From positions 2,976,001-3,040,000 of the forward strand of contig CAUWAG010000012.1 in the NCBI GenBank assembly GCA_963556695.1: a stretch of 64,000 nucleotides of DNA, written 5' to 3'. The translations under genes and the position numbers were made by a program. The notes below the pieces were generated by a model, which was given only the letters and a program-made list of their open reading frames with translations, was not told the DNA's origin and searched no databases. Below are positions 44,720-55,887 of the stretch, piece by piece. Position 1 is the stretch's first letter; the number at the start of each line of letters is the position of its first letter. This DNA is from Anthostomella pinea (Eukaryota; Ascomycota; Sordariomycetes; Xylariales; Xylariaceae).

Positions 44720-46094
44720 TCAACGCCTCATCATCTGCGGGTTACCTGGGATCGCATGGAGCCCTAGGACGGACTAGTGGTCAGTTCCCGTAGGGGTCAC
44801 GAGGTTCTGCGCGGAGAGGCTACTCACATCCGTCAATGTCCTCGATGACGGTCCGCGCGCCCCTGCACCTGTTCTGATCGGCAATCAACTGCGTCGTGAG
44901 CGTCGGCAGTCGACATAGCACGGCGTGTCCATGGTCCGCTGAAGCGCGTCACCCTTCCAGCCGAAGAGGTAGTCGCCATGGCTGCCATAGCCAATCCTAC
45001 AGACGCGCGCATCGTCAGCGTCAGCAATCCTCCAGCCGCCCTGTCTCCACATGCATAGGCCCCAGGCTTCACTCATTCATTATCAGGATTTGGGATTTGG
45101 GAAGACTTACGTATCGCCGAAACTCCACACGAAGGGCTGCGTCCCGTCCTCGGGCCACTCGGCCGGGTCGTTGAACTCGCGCGTGTCCCAGATGGTCTCG
45201 TACGTCAGCTGCGGGACCGGCACCGGGTGCGTCGGCGGGCAGGACGCTCTCGACTCGAAGATGCCGTTGGATGGGTATGTCACGTGCGCCATGTGGTCCG
45301 CCGTGTCGAGGTTCTTGCCGTCCCAGCATCTGTACTCGTGTTAGAACCTTCAATCAGTCAACTAACTCGTGCTTCGCGGCTGTCTGCCCATTTACGTCGG
45401 GAAGCGGATGTTCGCCATGATGCCGGCCGGACATGCCTTGTTGGGGAGGTTCTTCGTCTCCGGGAACCGGGTGTTGATGTCTTGGAGACAGGTGTAGGTC
45501 ACCTGCCTGTATCTGTTGGCTTCCTCGGCCGTCTTGGTCAGGGGATTGCCGATGATCATACGGAAGCTCTGGGTCACATTAGCTTCCTCGCCCTTTGTCC
45601 CAGTCACTATTGATCAAGACTCACAGGCTTGGAAGCCGTGCCCTTCGACCCCTGCTGGTAGCCGGCTATGCCGTTTTGCATATAGTAGACCGTCATGCCG
45701 CCCTCGGCCCCGTCGAACCCGACGTTCTGTCGGATCGGCACCCGCTTGAAGGTGCCGTTGCGCGCTTGGAAGAAGAGCACGGCTGTCCAGTAGTTGGACG
45801 TGTCCTTGGTGAACTGCGCAGGTCGTGCACGTCGACTCGGCCGCCATGTCTTTCGCTGGGTACATGGTCACGTTGAATGAGTCCTGTACCGATCATCAGT
45901 GGATACTTCCTGTCAGTGCGTCAGGAGCAATGAATCACGTACACCACCGATGATCTGGTGGAGATGGGGAGACGGCGCCAGACCGTTTTGACGAGGGGTT
46001 TCACGCGGTCGATGGTCAACTGCGAGCAGGAGAAGCGGATGAGCGCGTTCGTTGGTGCAGCCAGCGCCAGCGCGATGAGAGTCTTCCACTGCAT
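44720..46094 (-). pseudogene. Secreted DUF1996 protein with three frameshifts
   Basis: MQWKTLIALALAAPTNA is a signal peptide, followed by the family opening IRFSCSQLTIDRVKPLV. Later segments match DUF1996 in order: LAPSPHLHQIIGG, DSFNVTMYPAKD, NYWTAVLFFQARNGTFKRVP, GMTVYYMQNGIAGYQQGSKG, FRMIIGNPLTKT, ACPAGIMANIRFPTCWDGKN, then [39 protein letters not shown] and the typical end EDIDGWLHAIPG (stop 44,722-44,720). Introns have good GT-AG sites, for example GTACGT at ~45,942, GTGAGT at ~45,625, GTAAGT at ~45,113 and GTGAGT at ~44,828. The frame breaks near 45,984 (one G missing), 45,815 (one base extra) and 44,906 (one C missing). Otherwise the protein is full length. The function of DUF1996 is not established; relatives are extracellular. 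Confidence 0.8.
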
Positions 46095-46939
46095 CGTGGT
46101 CTTCTACTTTCGCACCTGCTCCAAGTGTATGGTCGCTTGAGGATGGACTAGAGCCGCAAGTCTAACGATAATGGGAGTACAGGAAGAGTGACATGCGAGG
46201 GGATTTTGGGGCTGGTCCAATATCTGACGAGCAAGCACTCATGGTTCCATCCTCGGCGGGCTGCCGGAGCCCTTCATGTTCTGGCCGCTCAGTATTGGAC
46301 GCAGTTGGCTATGCGTTATGGCGAGCCAAGTATCCCACCTCAAGCCTTCATCCACGGGTAGGGTCGCTTTGGCTCCAACCGTCGACGAGCTACATTGGTT
46401 CGGCACTTCTTGAGGAAGAGATGGATAGTGTTCCTAGCCTTGGTTGAAGACGTAGCAGCAGCTGCTGCATCTGCCGTAAGTCACTGTCCCCCGGGTATGT
46501 TGACACTAACATTACCCAGAGTGGTGGTGCTGCATGATAGTCTTGTCCCGATCTTCTTCGTTGAGTTGACATATAACCGGGTCAATGACATCGGATGGTG
46601 AAGGTATAGTGTCGAAGGAGAAGCAGGTTGCTCGGGATTTACCAGAAATCCTGGGAAGAAACATGTGTGTCACCACATGCAAGTCCGGGCTTAATAAGTA
46701 CAGGTTTAATTATAAGTCCCTTAGGAATATCATTTACACGAAAAATAAATACTTGAAAATGCAAGATATAAAGATAAAAGCAAATTAAGTAACACTTGTA
46801 TACTATCTCCTCTTCTTTCCGCTTTTACTTATTTATATAAAAAATCAAAAAGTAATAATTTCGGATACATATAGCTTGCTTGCGTTATTGTTTCTAATCT
46901 ACTATATACAGACGTATTCGCACTTAAATATAACTATAA
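46095..46939. other. Gap passing into AT-rich DNA, no gene recognised
   Basis: Positions 46,095-46,600 are anonymous and GC-balanced. From about 46,680 the sequence becomes AT-rich with no open frames of interest. Confidence 0.5.
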
Positions 46940-47260
46940 TGTTACGAACCAACAAACACCATGGCCTATCGGAGGGCCAAGGGGAGTACACCAAGAACCA
47001 ATGGAATCAGAAGCCAGGAACGGAACAATGGGTATTACGGATTACATAACAAAGGTCACGTGACGGATCACTGGATCAGGGAGTGAGCCAGTGAGCATCA
47101 CTCTGGGACAAGGTGATCCTACTCCATCAGTGAGGGAGAGATTGGATATATAAGGACGGAGATTTCCCAGCTAGATAGATAGACAGTCTCTACCTCAGTG
47201 ATCAATCTAAGCATCTTAGCCAACACTAAGGTGGGAGAAATCGCCTGACGACTCGACTAC
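46940..47260 (+). mobile_element. Partial LTR, cut off at the pogo element
   Basis: TGTTACGAACCAACAAACACC resembles the start of a Gypsy-type LTR. Inside are a TATA box (GGATATATAAGGACGG, ~47,143) and an R/U5-like pyrimidine-rich stretch (ACAGTCTCTACCTCAGTGA). The sequence stops at a TA (47,259-47,260), where the pogo copy starts, and does not resume on the other side. Confidence 0.5.
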
Positions 47261-49481
47261 CATGCCCCACCCCCTAACGAGACACACCCCCCACCGGGAC
47301 AGCCAAACCCCACCATCACTACCAAAATACCCCCTTACTCACTTACACGCAATTGAGGCTGTAGATGCCCAAAGAAATCAACAAAATTATCATTCTGTGG
47401 TGTTAAGACTCCTCAATCCACGTATCTAGCTGGCGCCCTAATTGACCGACCGCTTCTCGTCACCTGGTGTTCTGTAACAGGGGCTTCTTTACCCTCCTCA
47501 GCCTCCTCAATCTCTTCCTCCTCCTCACCCTCATCTTTAACAACCTCTGGCTCTACTTCTGACTCTAAAGACTCTATAACCACGGCCCTTAACGGGTCAC
47601 CCCCCTGGACCAATATCTCAGTCATATTCATAAACTTCCAGTTCGGATTTGGGACCTTCTTCCTCTTCTTGGGCCGTAGCTGTTCTAGTTCAGCCTCCAA
47701 GGCCTTGATCTTATGATCTTTTAGGGCCAGCTCCGTCTCCTGGTTCTCAAAGACGTGGGAGATCTTCCTGAATTTCAGCCGAGTGGCTGGGGAGCGGTTC
47801 TTTACGAAATCTATGATTTGTCAGCTTGTGATAGGGGTCCGCTGGTCTTCTGGCTCCGAGTCTTCAACTTCCTTTGGCTCCGGGGTCTTTCTTTTATCCT
47901 CCTGGATTTCCGGGTGTTTCAAACACTTCCTGCGGCTAACTGGGTAGCACCCCGTCACTCGGAAGCCCAAGAGGATATTCGGCTTAGAAAAAGCCTTGTC
48001 CCTAGCCTGAGAATAACAGCGGATGAAGTTGATCTTATCTACGGGTGAGGCATCTGTGAGAGAATTTAATTGCGAAAGAAATCTCTGGTAGTAGGCTTTG
48101 AGCGCGTTATATGGTCCGTTATCTAGTGGTTGCATGCCGTGGCTGGTATGGGCTGGGAAAAGACAAAACAAGATGTTGACAAAATAACACCGCAACATGA
48201 ACTCGTCCTGTTAATTATACAATTAGTTAACTGATTAAATAACCCCTGAAAAATAAATAACGTACGGAAGTATGGCTACCATGGCCATCTAGTATCAAAA
48301 GGATCGGCTCTGCCTGGTCTTCCCCTTGTACAGCATCCACCTGGGGTAGGAAAACGTGGTCTAACCATAGGCACGCAATCTCGTTACTGGTCTAGCCGTT
48401 ATCTGACATTATGTAGTACCAACCCGCGATTTTGCGGAATTCTTTGATGAACCATTGGGCCTGGAGATCTTTTCCTTTAAAAATTATGCCTGATTTGAGA
48501 ACTTTTCCCGTGGCTGAGATGGCTTTGATAAAGGAGGTCCAGCCACGCCCCTTGGGACTCTTTAGGAAGGCTTTCGTGGTCTTAGAACTTTCTAAGACTA
48601 GAGAATCGATGCCTATAGGGGTTAGCTAGTTAACTGACAAGATAGGAGTGAATAGGGGGTTAAAAGACTAACCAAAACCCGACATGATGCCGCCCTTATC
48701 GACATTGTACGTATTTTCTGGCTTTACCCATTGATAATCCCCCAATATGTCAAAGAACCAGTTGACAGACTTAGGGGTAAACCCCTTAAACCGAGTAGAT
48801 TCTATCCGCTTACCGATTTTAGTCTGGATGGTAGGATTACGGCATTTATAGCCCTCTATATAATTTGGGCCCAGTGGTGCAAAATCCCCCCCTTTTTTAA
48901 CAGTTATACAATAATCTCTTGCATGGCTGTATAAGAAGTGGCAACCCTAGGGACTCCTGGCGCAATATCCATTGAGCCATCTTACTCTCTTGTTGAAGAG
49001 AGAGTCTCTGCTTGCTAACCTGAGCCTCGGCTCAGGTGACTCTGCCGTTGATGCGTGCTGACAGCATTTGCTTAGGAATGCCGTGTTTTTGGGCGACTTT
49101 TCTCATATACATGCCGTTATCTGTCACATCTAGCCAGGCATCCGCTACATTATCTTCAGTGTACGTGGGCGGAGGCATTGTGGCTGGCTTCATGATGCTG
49201 TGGTGGCATAAGGGTTAGGGGCTCAGAGAGAGAATTCTACAGCAAATTTGTATTCAAGGGCGGGGCACAGAGGCTCCTAATTACTGATGCCAATGGCTGA
49301 AATTTCACTAATCTATATCCAGCTAAACACCAAAAAAAGGGCTATCTAACCATCTAAAGAGTGTATAGATAGCCTCAAAGGGGGCTGTAATCCGTGTAAG
49401 TGAGGTAGGGGACTTTTAGTAGTGGTTGTGGGCTTTGGCTGTCCCGGTGGGGGGTGTGTCCCATTAGGGGGTGAGGGATAG
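47261..49481 (-). mobile_element. Dead pogo/Fot-type DNA transposon, copy 2 (inverted)
   Basis: This is almost identical to the element at 33,906-36,127 but in the opposite orientation, with the same TIRs and a TA at each edge. Beyond its 49,481 end the next 356 bp and an LTR are also shared with copy 1. Confidence 0.85.
47414..49191 (-). pseudogene. Pogo-type transposase, broken (copy 2)
   Basis: The same fragments appear as in copy 1 (KVAQKHGIPKQ, PAHTSHGMQPLD, RSGRSIRAPARYVD), with the same internal stops at the same places, including the TAG in SDNG*TSNE. Only scattered single-base differences separate the copies (for example R/W in I-x-AQWCKIPPFF). Shared inactivating mutations mean the copies arose from an already dead ancestor. 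Confidence 0.75.
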
Positions 49482-49839
49482 TATGCAGTGAACCCAGTTC
49501 TGACCAAGCCCCAGTATCTGAATGTCTTCTAGCTAACAGAAGCCTCTATCGTTTTTTGTGTTGACTTACCTAAGAACATAAACCCTCTAGAACCCTTCAG
49601 CCTTATAGGTTAGACGGCTCGTCACATATAACATGTTTACTTACTATAATAATAAAACGGTAAGGCAATTATTTTTTATCTTAATATATGAACTACTTTA
49701 AGTTAATATTTAAAGCTATTATTATTCAATATGTCTTTTAATGATATATATACTTAATACACCTTTAAGTCTTTAAATAGCTTTAAAACGCTTAAATTTA
49801 TAATAAAAATCTCGATTAAACTATAAGTAATACTATTAT

Positions 49840-50056
49840 TGTTGGATCTATGCGACTCCAACCTTCAAATCATCTATACGAGATCCACATGTATGATTAG
49901 ATAAGAGATTAGATACCGGATTGTGAGGTCACTTAGCCAGACCTGCAAGTCCAGCTAGACCTCCCAATCCAACCATCAGCAACATCATGACAGCAACATC
50001 ATGACCTTGACACAATACTCGAGTATTATGATTGATCGTTCAAGCCTGTTCCCACA
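49840..50056 (-). mobile_element. Solo LTR, copy 2 (inverted, lacks matching TSD)
   Basis: On the plus strand it starts TGTTGGATCTATGCGACTCC and ends CAAGCCTGTTCCCACA. The inner flank ATTAT matches the TSD of copy 1, but the outer flank is TTAAT. A ~14-bp duplication (GACAGCAACATCAT) accounts for its greater length. Confidence 0.7.
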
Positions 50057-50777
50057 TTAATCATATTAATCATGTTAATCATGTTAATTTTGCTAATTAT
50101 TAATCATGTTAATCATGTTAATTACTAATTCTTTTCTTTTTAAAGCTATTATTAAGCTTTAAAACCACTAAGAATTAGCTAATTAAAAGAATTAAAAGAC
50201 TTAATCTTAATATATAACACATTTATTCCGAGTAATAGCTTTTTAGCTTTTTATTTAAAAGGCTACGATTAAAAACAATAATATTTTATGTACAACCAAT
50301 AATTTAATTATTAATATTGATAAATTTAAAAGATTTTCTTTTTAAAGTAACAATAAATTTTAAAGAAAATGAAAAGGGGTTTTTAGTCAATATTAACATT
50401 AAAGAAAATACTTATAATAAATCTTTTATAAGTTTACAAGACATAATTATATTTTTTTAGAATTATTTATAATCATGAATTACACATTAATTTATAAATT
50501 CCTAGTATTAATGAGTTAAATGTATTTTAAATCACCTTTTATTATACCTATTTCAATGCTATAATTAATTAAATCGGTACAGTTTAAAAAACTTTCTTTT
50601 ATTTTCAATATGAAAATTACAGTAATATTTTTATAGCTAAATACTAACTATCAAAAGATTATATATATTATTAAAATATCATTCATTATATTTTAATTTG
50701 AATCTTATACTTCTAAATAGCTATAGATATTATTTTTTCTGACCTTTATTATAAATTTCTATATAGTTTTAATTATA
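50057..50777. repeat. AT-rich spacer with a (TTAATCATG)n tandem repeat
   Basis: From 50,057 to about 50,125 the unit TTAATCATR is repeated several times, partly broken by TTTTGCTAATTA. The remainder to 50,777 is very AT-rich and has no recognisable gene or element. Confidence 0.65.
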
Positions 50778-52623
50778 ATATAAGTCACAAGCGAGCGAGA
50801 CACCAAAGCGAACGGGACACTTTTAGCAACCTTTTAACTAACATGTCAAATAACTTAACCACAATACATTGAATTCAATCTAATCAATCGGATTCCTCTT
50901 CTTCAGACGTTTTTATCTTTATTGTACAAGTTCGCACATTATGGCCAGTGTTGCCATAAATGCCACAATGTCGCTCACGCGCTGCTGCCCTCCTCAGATG
51001 ACGATTACCTTCACCCATTTACTGTCTTGCCAGCTCAGTACTATTCTTTATAGCCTGGAAACCTCTTATATTTTTGATAAAAAATATTCCTCCTTTTATT
51101 GATTTTGATTTTGTTTTCTGGTATTTATTTATTAAATAATTGGCCTCTGTTAGCCCGCGGACCTGGGAATCAACCAAAGCGACCTTGTGTATAAAACCAT
51201 ATGTAGCCTTTGAAAACAAGCTCAATGCATCAATTATTGATATATGTGAGCTTCTTTGGTAGTTTCTGACTCGATTTTGTATATAAACCGATTGGTTTAC
51301 TGCTTTATTAATAGTGAAAGGTCTCTTGGAAGTCCAAGTTGTGGGTGGCAGATTGGGGTCTGGTGACAGTCTTTGTACGACAGCGACAGTATCCAGCTTT
51401 GAAATGACACTTTCTGGGTCAAAAGGAACAAGGCCAGTGGCACTGAAACCAGCTCAGATATTTTCTGGTGTCATTGCAACATTGTGTGCTTCACAAACGC
51501 TGCAAAGAAGTCCTCCTTCGAAACGTGGGTTATATGACGCCGGATGAAATCCTCAATCATGCAACCGTACGCTCGTTTGAGCGGGCTAAAACAACTGACA
51601 TCTAAAGGCTGGAACCTGTGTGATGAGTGGGCAGGCATATAAAAGGTAATAATACTGTTGTTCTGGCAATAATTCTCAAAGACCTGGGAATGATGGCTTT
51701 TGTGACCATCTAGGATGAGGAGGAGTTTACCGGTAGTCATACACGATCTGGTATACTTGTCAAAATGCTGAATCTATTTCAAACCAATCTTATTTGTAGT
51801 CTATCCATTGTCAGACTCGGTCACCTTCTAATTGCGTGGTAATATCGTATTGCAATGCGGTGACATGAGGTGGATTTTGCCCTATAAAATGGTGAATAGC
51901 AGGACTACCTAACCATTAATATTAATAACAGAAATTGCTATAGACTATTCCTTATTGCCTTGCTAAGCTTGTCTGGGCCTGTCACGTCTTTTAGCGCTTA
52001 TAATGACCCAATAATGCCCATCATAAACCCAGTTTTATTGAAGTTATAAATATCTGCATTTGAGATACTAGGTTTTGTGACTATTGCTGCGATTTGGCAA
52101 AATCACGCGTAATACGCGTTTGAATCTTTGTTCAAGACCTTTAAGTAGTCCATCCTGTAATAAAAACGCGTCAAGAGGCCTGGTGTACGTTTAATGAAGT
52201 TTGCCGTCCAGTTCTTTTTGACGTGTTCAGCCCCACGTGCTGTTAACAATTGATTTGCTATATTTTCAGCATAATTGTACCAGTGCAGAAATACTCATGC
52301 GTCTAGGTTGAGTATAAAGAAGCAAATATCATTCTTCTTAGAAACCATAAGTTTCAAACAATTATATATGCTATTGCATCATAATGGTCAGCCGGCTATT
52401 TTTTGAGCCAGTATAGAGATTGATAGGTAGAAAATTTTAACAAGCTTTTAAACAGAAATATAAGGGTCTCGTTTTTTAGCTTCGATAGCTAGTTGCATGT
52501 CTGATTCATTATAACGCAGTGCCATTGTCGTGGGTGGAAGAATACTGGTTAGAAATTGAAAGTTTGAGAGGTTGGTGAAAGTGGCCTAGTTGCTTGTGTG
52601 TACTGCTCGCTTGGAACCTACGT
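50778..52623 (-). mobile_element. RIP-decayed sister of the intact pogo element
   Basis: The outer ends (ATATAAGTCACAAGCGAGCG and ...TTGGAACCTACGT) match the TIRs of the element at 53,204-55,063, with C-to-T and G-to-A changes, and a TA flanks each side. Transposase remnants on the minus strand include LLLILDGHKSHHSQVFENYC and PAHSSHRFQPLDVSCFSPLK (51,471-51,740), plus a coiled-coil/C-terminal remnant at 51,019-51,225. Numerous stops make it dead. Its 1,846 bp show it is nearly full length. Confidence 0.85.
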
Positions 52624-52812
52624 TATTCGTTTTTGATTAATAAATATGTTATAAAGTTAATAAATGATTTGCTATAAAGTTGATTAAATATTAATAAAAA
52701 CTTAAAAAAGCCTTTTTATTTATCTTTTTGTATAATGTTTTTATTATGTATGTTATAATTCTTTAAAAATTCATAAATAAATCTTATTATTTTTAGCTAA
52801 AATATTACTTAA

Positions 52813-53016
52813 TGTTGGAACAGGCTTGAACGATCAATCATAATACTCGAGTATGGGGTTAAGGTCATGATGTTGCTGATGGTTGGATTGAGAGGAATCT
52901 AGCTGGACTCGAAGGTCTGGCCAAGTGCCCTCTCAATCCACTATCTTATCTTATCTAATCATACATGTGGGTCCTGGTATAGATGGTTTGCAGTCTGGAA
53001 TCGCATGGATCTAACA
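52813..53016 (+). mobile_element. Solo LTR, copy 3 (204 bp, TSD CTTAA)
   Basis: It begins TGTTGGAACAGGCTTGAACG and ends GGATCTAACA. CTTAA flanks both sides as a 5-bp target duplication, so it is an independent insertion of the family at 33,345 and 49,840, reduced to one LTR by recombination. Confidence 0.8.
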
Positions 53017-53203
53017 CTTAAATATTATTATAATGAAATTCTTTTTTTTTAGTTAGCTTATTGATTATAAGTTATAAGTATTTTAAGCTAAAGTTGTTTA
53101 AAAAGGCCTATAAGCAGGTATTTAAAAGCGTTTTTATTGTATCTATAATTAAAGAAAGTCCTTTAAGAATTTAATTTTTTCGGAAAATATTCTATAGCTT
53201 TTA

Positions 53204-55063
53204 ACGTAGGTCACAAGCGAGCGGCAATTACAAGCGAGCGGCAACTTTTCACCAGCCACCCAACCTTTCAATCAAGGCTCCTAATTGATCAACCAACAAT
53301 AATGGCATTGCGTTATAGCGAATCAGACTTACAGCTTGCTGTCCAAGCTAAGCGACGCGACCCTCATATTACCATTGGCAAGCTTTCTAAGACTTTCCAT
53401 GTCCCATACAATACCTTGAAGGCTAGAATCGCCGGCCGACCATCACGACGCGATAGCATGCCTAATTCTTTAAAACTTACGGTTTCTGAAGAGAATGCCA
53501 TTTGTTCCTTCATAATCGACCTGGATGCGCGAGCATTTCCGCCCCGGTACACTTATGTTGAAGATATGGCAAATCAATTGTTGGCGCCGCGCGGGGCTGG
53601 ACGCGTTGGAAAGAACTGGACGGCGAACTTCATCAAACGTACACCAGGCCTCCGGACGCGTTTTCATCGGAGGATGGACTACGAGAGGGTCTTGAACGAA
53701 GATCCAGACGCGTATCGCGCGTGGTTTCGCCAAGTTGCGGCGGCAATCGCGAAATATGGTATCCAAGACGCGGATATTTACAACTTCGACGAGACTGGGT
53801 TTATGATGGGCATTATTGGGTCCGGCATGGTCATTACAAGCACCGAAAGACGTGGTAGGCCTAGACAAGCCCAGCAAGGCAACAGGGAATGGTCTACAGC
53901 AATTTCTGCTGTCAATGCTGATGGTTGGGTGGTCCCACCGTTCATCATTCTACAGGGCAAAACCCACCTCGCGTCATGGTATCGTGACACGACATTACCA
54001 CGCGATTGGAAGGTGGCCGTGTCTGATAATGGGTGGACTACGAACGAGATTGGGTTGGAATGGATTCGGCATTTCGACAAGTATACCAGACCACGTATGA
54101 CTGCCGGTAAACGCCTCCTCATCCTAGATGGTCACGAAAGCCACCATTCCCAGATCTTTGAGAGATATTGCCAGAACAACAGCATTATTACCCTTTGTAT
54201 ACCTGCCCACTCGTCACACAGGCTCCAGCCTTTAGATGTCAGTTGTTTTAGCCCGCTCAAACGAGCGTACGGTCGCATGATTGAGGATCTCATGCGGTGT
54301 CATATAACCCATATTTCGAAAGAGGACTTCCTTGCAGCGTTTTGTGAAGCACACAACGCTGCTATGACGCCAGGGAACATTCGAGCAGGTTTCAGTGCCA
54401 CTGGGCTTGTTCCTTTTGACCCAGAAAGTGTCATTTCGAAACTGGATGCTGTCACTGTCGTACGAACACCGTCGCCAGACCCCAATCTGCCACCCACTAC
54501 TTGGACTTTGAAGACGCCTACCACCATCAACGAAGCGGTCAACCAATCGGTTCATATCCGAAATCGAGTCAGAAACCACCAGGGAAGCTCACCTACATCA
54601 ATAATTGATGCGTTGAGCTCGTTTTCAAAGGCTACATACGGTCTTATGCACAAGGTCGCTTTGGTTGATTCCCGGGTCCGCGAGCTAGAGGAGGCCAATC
54701 ACCTACTAAGTAAACGCCGGAGGACAAAAAACAAACGTCTAGTGGAAGGAGGAGTACTTTCCGTTGAAGATGCAGTAGGTCTCCAGGCTGTAAAGGATGG
54801 TGGTGAGCTGGCAAGACAGGAAATGGGTGAAGGTAGTCGTCGTCCGAGGCGGGCAGCAACGCGTGAGCGACGTTGTGCCGTTTGCGGCAACACTGGCCAT
54901 AATGCGCGAACTTGTACAATAGAGATAGAAACGTCTGAAGAAGAAGAATCCGATTGATTAGATTGAATTAAATGCGTTGTGGTCAAGTTATTTGATATGT
55001 TGGTTAGAAGATTGGTGAAAAGTTGCCGTTCGCTTGTAATTGCCGCTCGCTTGTGACCTACGT
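53204..55063 (+). mobile_element. Complete pogo/Fot-type transposon
   Basis: The 1,860-bp element has ~51-bp terminal inverted repeats that differ at one position (ACGTAGGTCACAAGCGAGCG then GCAATTACAAGCGAGCGGCA on the left; AGCGAACGG on the right). A TA duplication lies at 53,202-53,203 and 55,064-55,065. Each TIR holds two direct copies of ACAAGCGAGCGGCAA. One uninterrupted transposase gene occupies the centre. Absence of RIP-type stops, in a block where every relative is decayed, points to recent arrival. Confidence 0.9.
53302..54957 (+). CDS. Pogo/Fot-family DDE transposase, intact
   Basis: A 551-aa intronless ORF. Residues 1-50 form a psq-type helix-turn-helix (HITIGKLSKTFHVPYNTLKA). Residues ~85-140 are a CENP-B/Tc5-like second DNA-binding domain (VGKNWTANFIKRTPGL). 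The DDE catalytic domain has D163 (YNFDETGF), D276 (LLILDGHESHH) and D312 (HRLQPLDVSCFSPLK). The 35-residue spacing between the last two is the DD35D arrangement of Fot/pogo elements. A coiled-coil segment (RVRELEEANHLLSKRRR) precedes a C-terminal CCHC zinc knuckle (CAVCGNTGHNARTC, residues 525-538) and an acidic tail. It would cut and paste the element at TA sites and bind the terminal repeats. All catalytic residues are present, so it may be functional. Confidence 0.93.
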   Translation: MALRYSESDLQLAVQAKRRDPHITIGKLSKTFHVPYNTLKARIAGRPSRRDSMPNSLKLTVSEENAICSFIIDLDARAFPPRYTYVEDMANQLLAPRGAGRVGKNWTANFIKRTPGLRTRFHRRMDYERVLNEDPDAYRAWFRQVAAAIAKYGIQDADIYNFDETGFMMGIIGSGMVITSTERRGRPRQAQQGNREWSTAISAVNADGWVVPPFIILQGKTHLASWYRDTTLPRDWKVAVSDNGWTTNEIGLEWIRHFDKYTRPRMTAGKRLLILDGHESHHSQIFERYCQNNSIITLCIPAHSSHRLQPLDVSCFSPLKRAYGRMIEDLMRCHITHISKEDFLAAFCEAHNAAMTPGNIRAGFSATGLVPFDPESVISKLDAVTVVRTPSPDPNLPPTTWTLKTPTTINEAVNQSVHIRNRVRNHQGSSPTSIIDALSSFSKATYGLMHKVALVDSRVRELEEANHLLSKRRRTKNKRLVEGGVLSVEDAVGLQAVKDGGELARQEMGEGSRRPRRAATRERRCAVCGNTGHNARTCTIEIETSEEEESD

Positions 55064-55065
55064 TA

Positions 55066-55675
55066 TCTTACTTAAAAGCTTTGTTTTATAAGTTTATGAA
55101 ATTTTCATATTTAAATAAATCTTTTGGTTTTAAATTTTCTAATCTTTAAACTAAATTAATTAGATAGCTATTTTAAGCAATAAAAATTAACCCGTTTTAT
55201 TTCGTCCGCTTAATATACTTATTATTTTGGTAAACATTTAAATAATTATAAAGTATATTGAACTTTTATAATTAAAAATATAATGAGCATTTTTATTCTA
55301 CCTTTTAACTTAGTGTTTTATGCTTATAAATAACTTATAATTATTAAAAACTCCTTATTATAAATCTTATAACTAGTGTTAATCGCTATTAACTTTTTGA
55401 AATAATGAATTATTAGTTATAAGATCATTTTTTGATCCTTTATAATTAACACTCTTTTAAATATATATTTTAAATAGTTTGGCTTTATTACGATATCTTA
55501 TTTTAAGTCTTATTAAATAAATATTAATTCGTTAAAAAAGCTCTTTCTAATTACTTAAACATCTTATATTTTATTTTATTTTACTGAAATAATATCTTTA
55601 TTAATTCCGTGTAATTTTTAACAAAGTCTCTATAAAATTAATAAGGTTTAAAAAACTTTAAATGCTTTTGAATAT
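55066..55675. other. AT-rich spacer, nothing recognised
   Basis: Strongly AT-rich, TpA-rich DNA between the intact transposon and the Gypsy LTR. No frames or repeats identified. Confidence 0.6.
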
Positions 55676-55887
55676 TGTCACGGCAAGCATACTGAGGAGC
55701 TGGGACATGACCTGTAGCAAGCAGCTATTATTCTATTAACAAGAATATCAAGACTAGAGAAGAAAGGAAGAGAGAGAGAGATAGGTACAGTGGGAGGTTG
55801 CCCCTTTAAGGGGATCCTCTGGTCAGATTCTTCCCTTATTGGGAAGTATCCACTTGTCATGTGGGAAGGTCTGTGCAGGCTGTCACA
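55676..55887 (-). mobile_element. 3' LTR of Gypsy element 1, with polypurine tract next to it
   Basis: Read on the minus strand the 212-bp LTR begins TGTGACAGCCTGCACAGACC and ends CTTGCCGTGACA, with inverted TGTGACA/TGACA-type ends. Directly upstream on that strand (55,888-55,905) is AAAGGAGGGAGTAG, a polypurine tract for plus-strand priming. Confidence 0.7.

Noticed and set aside
36128..46094. Biosynthetic gene cluster around the P450 and the duplicate GluRS
   Set aside because: No core synthase, transporter or pathway regulator is visible; kept only as a speculative note.
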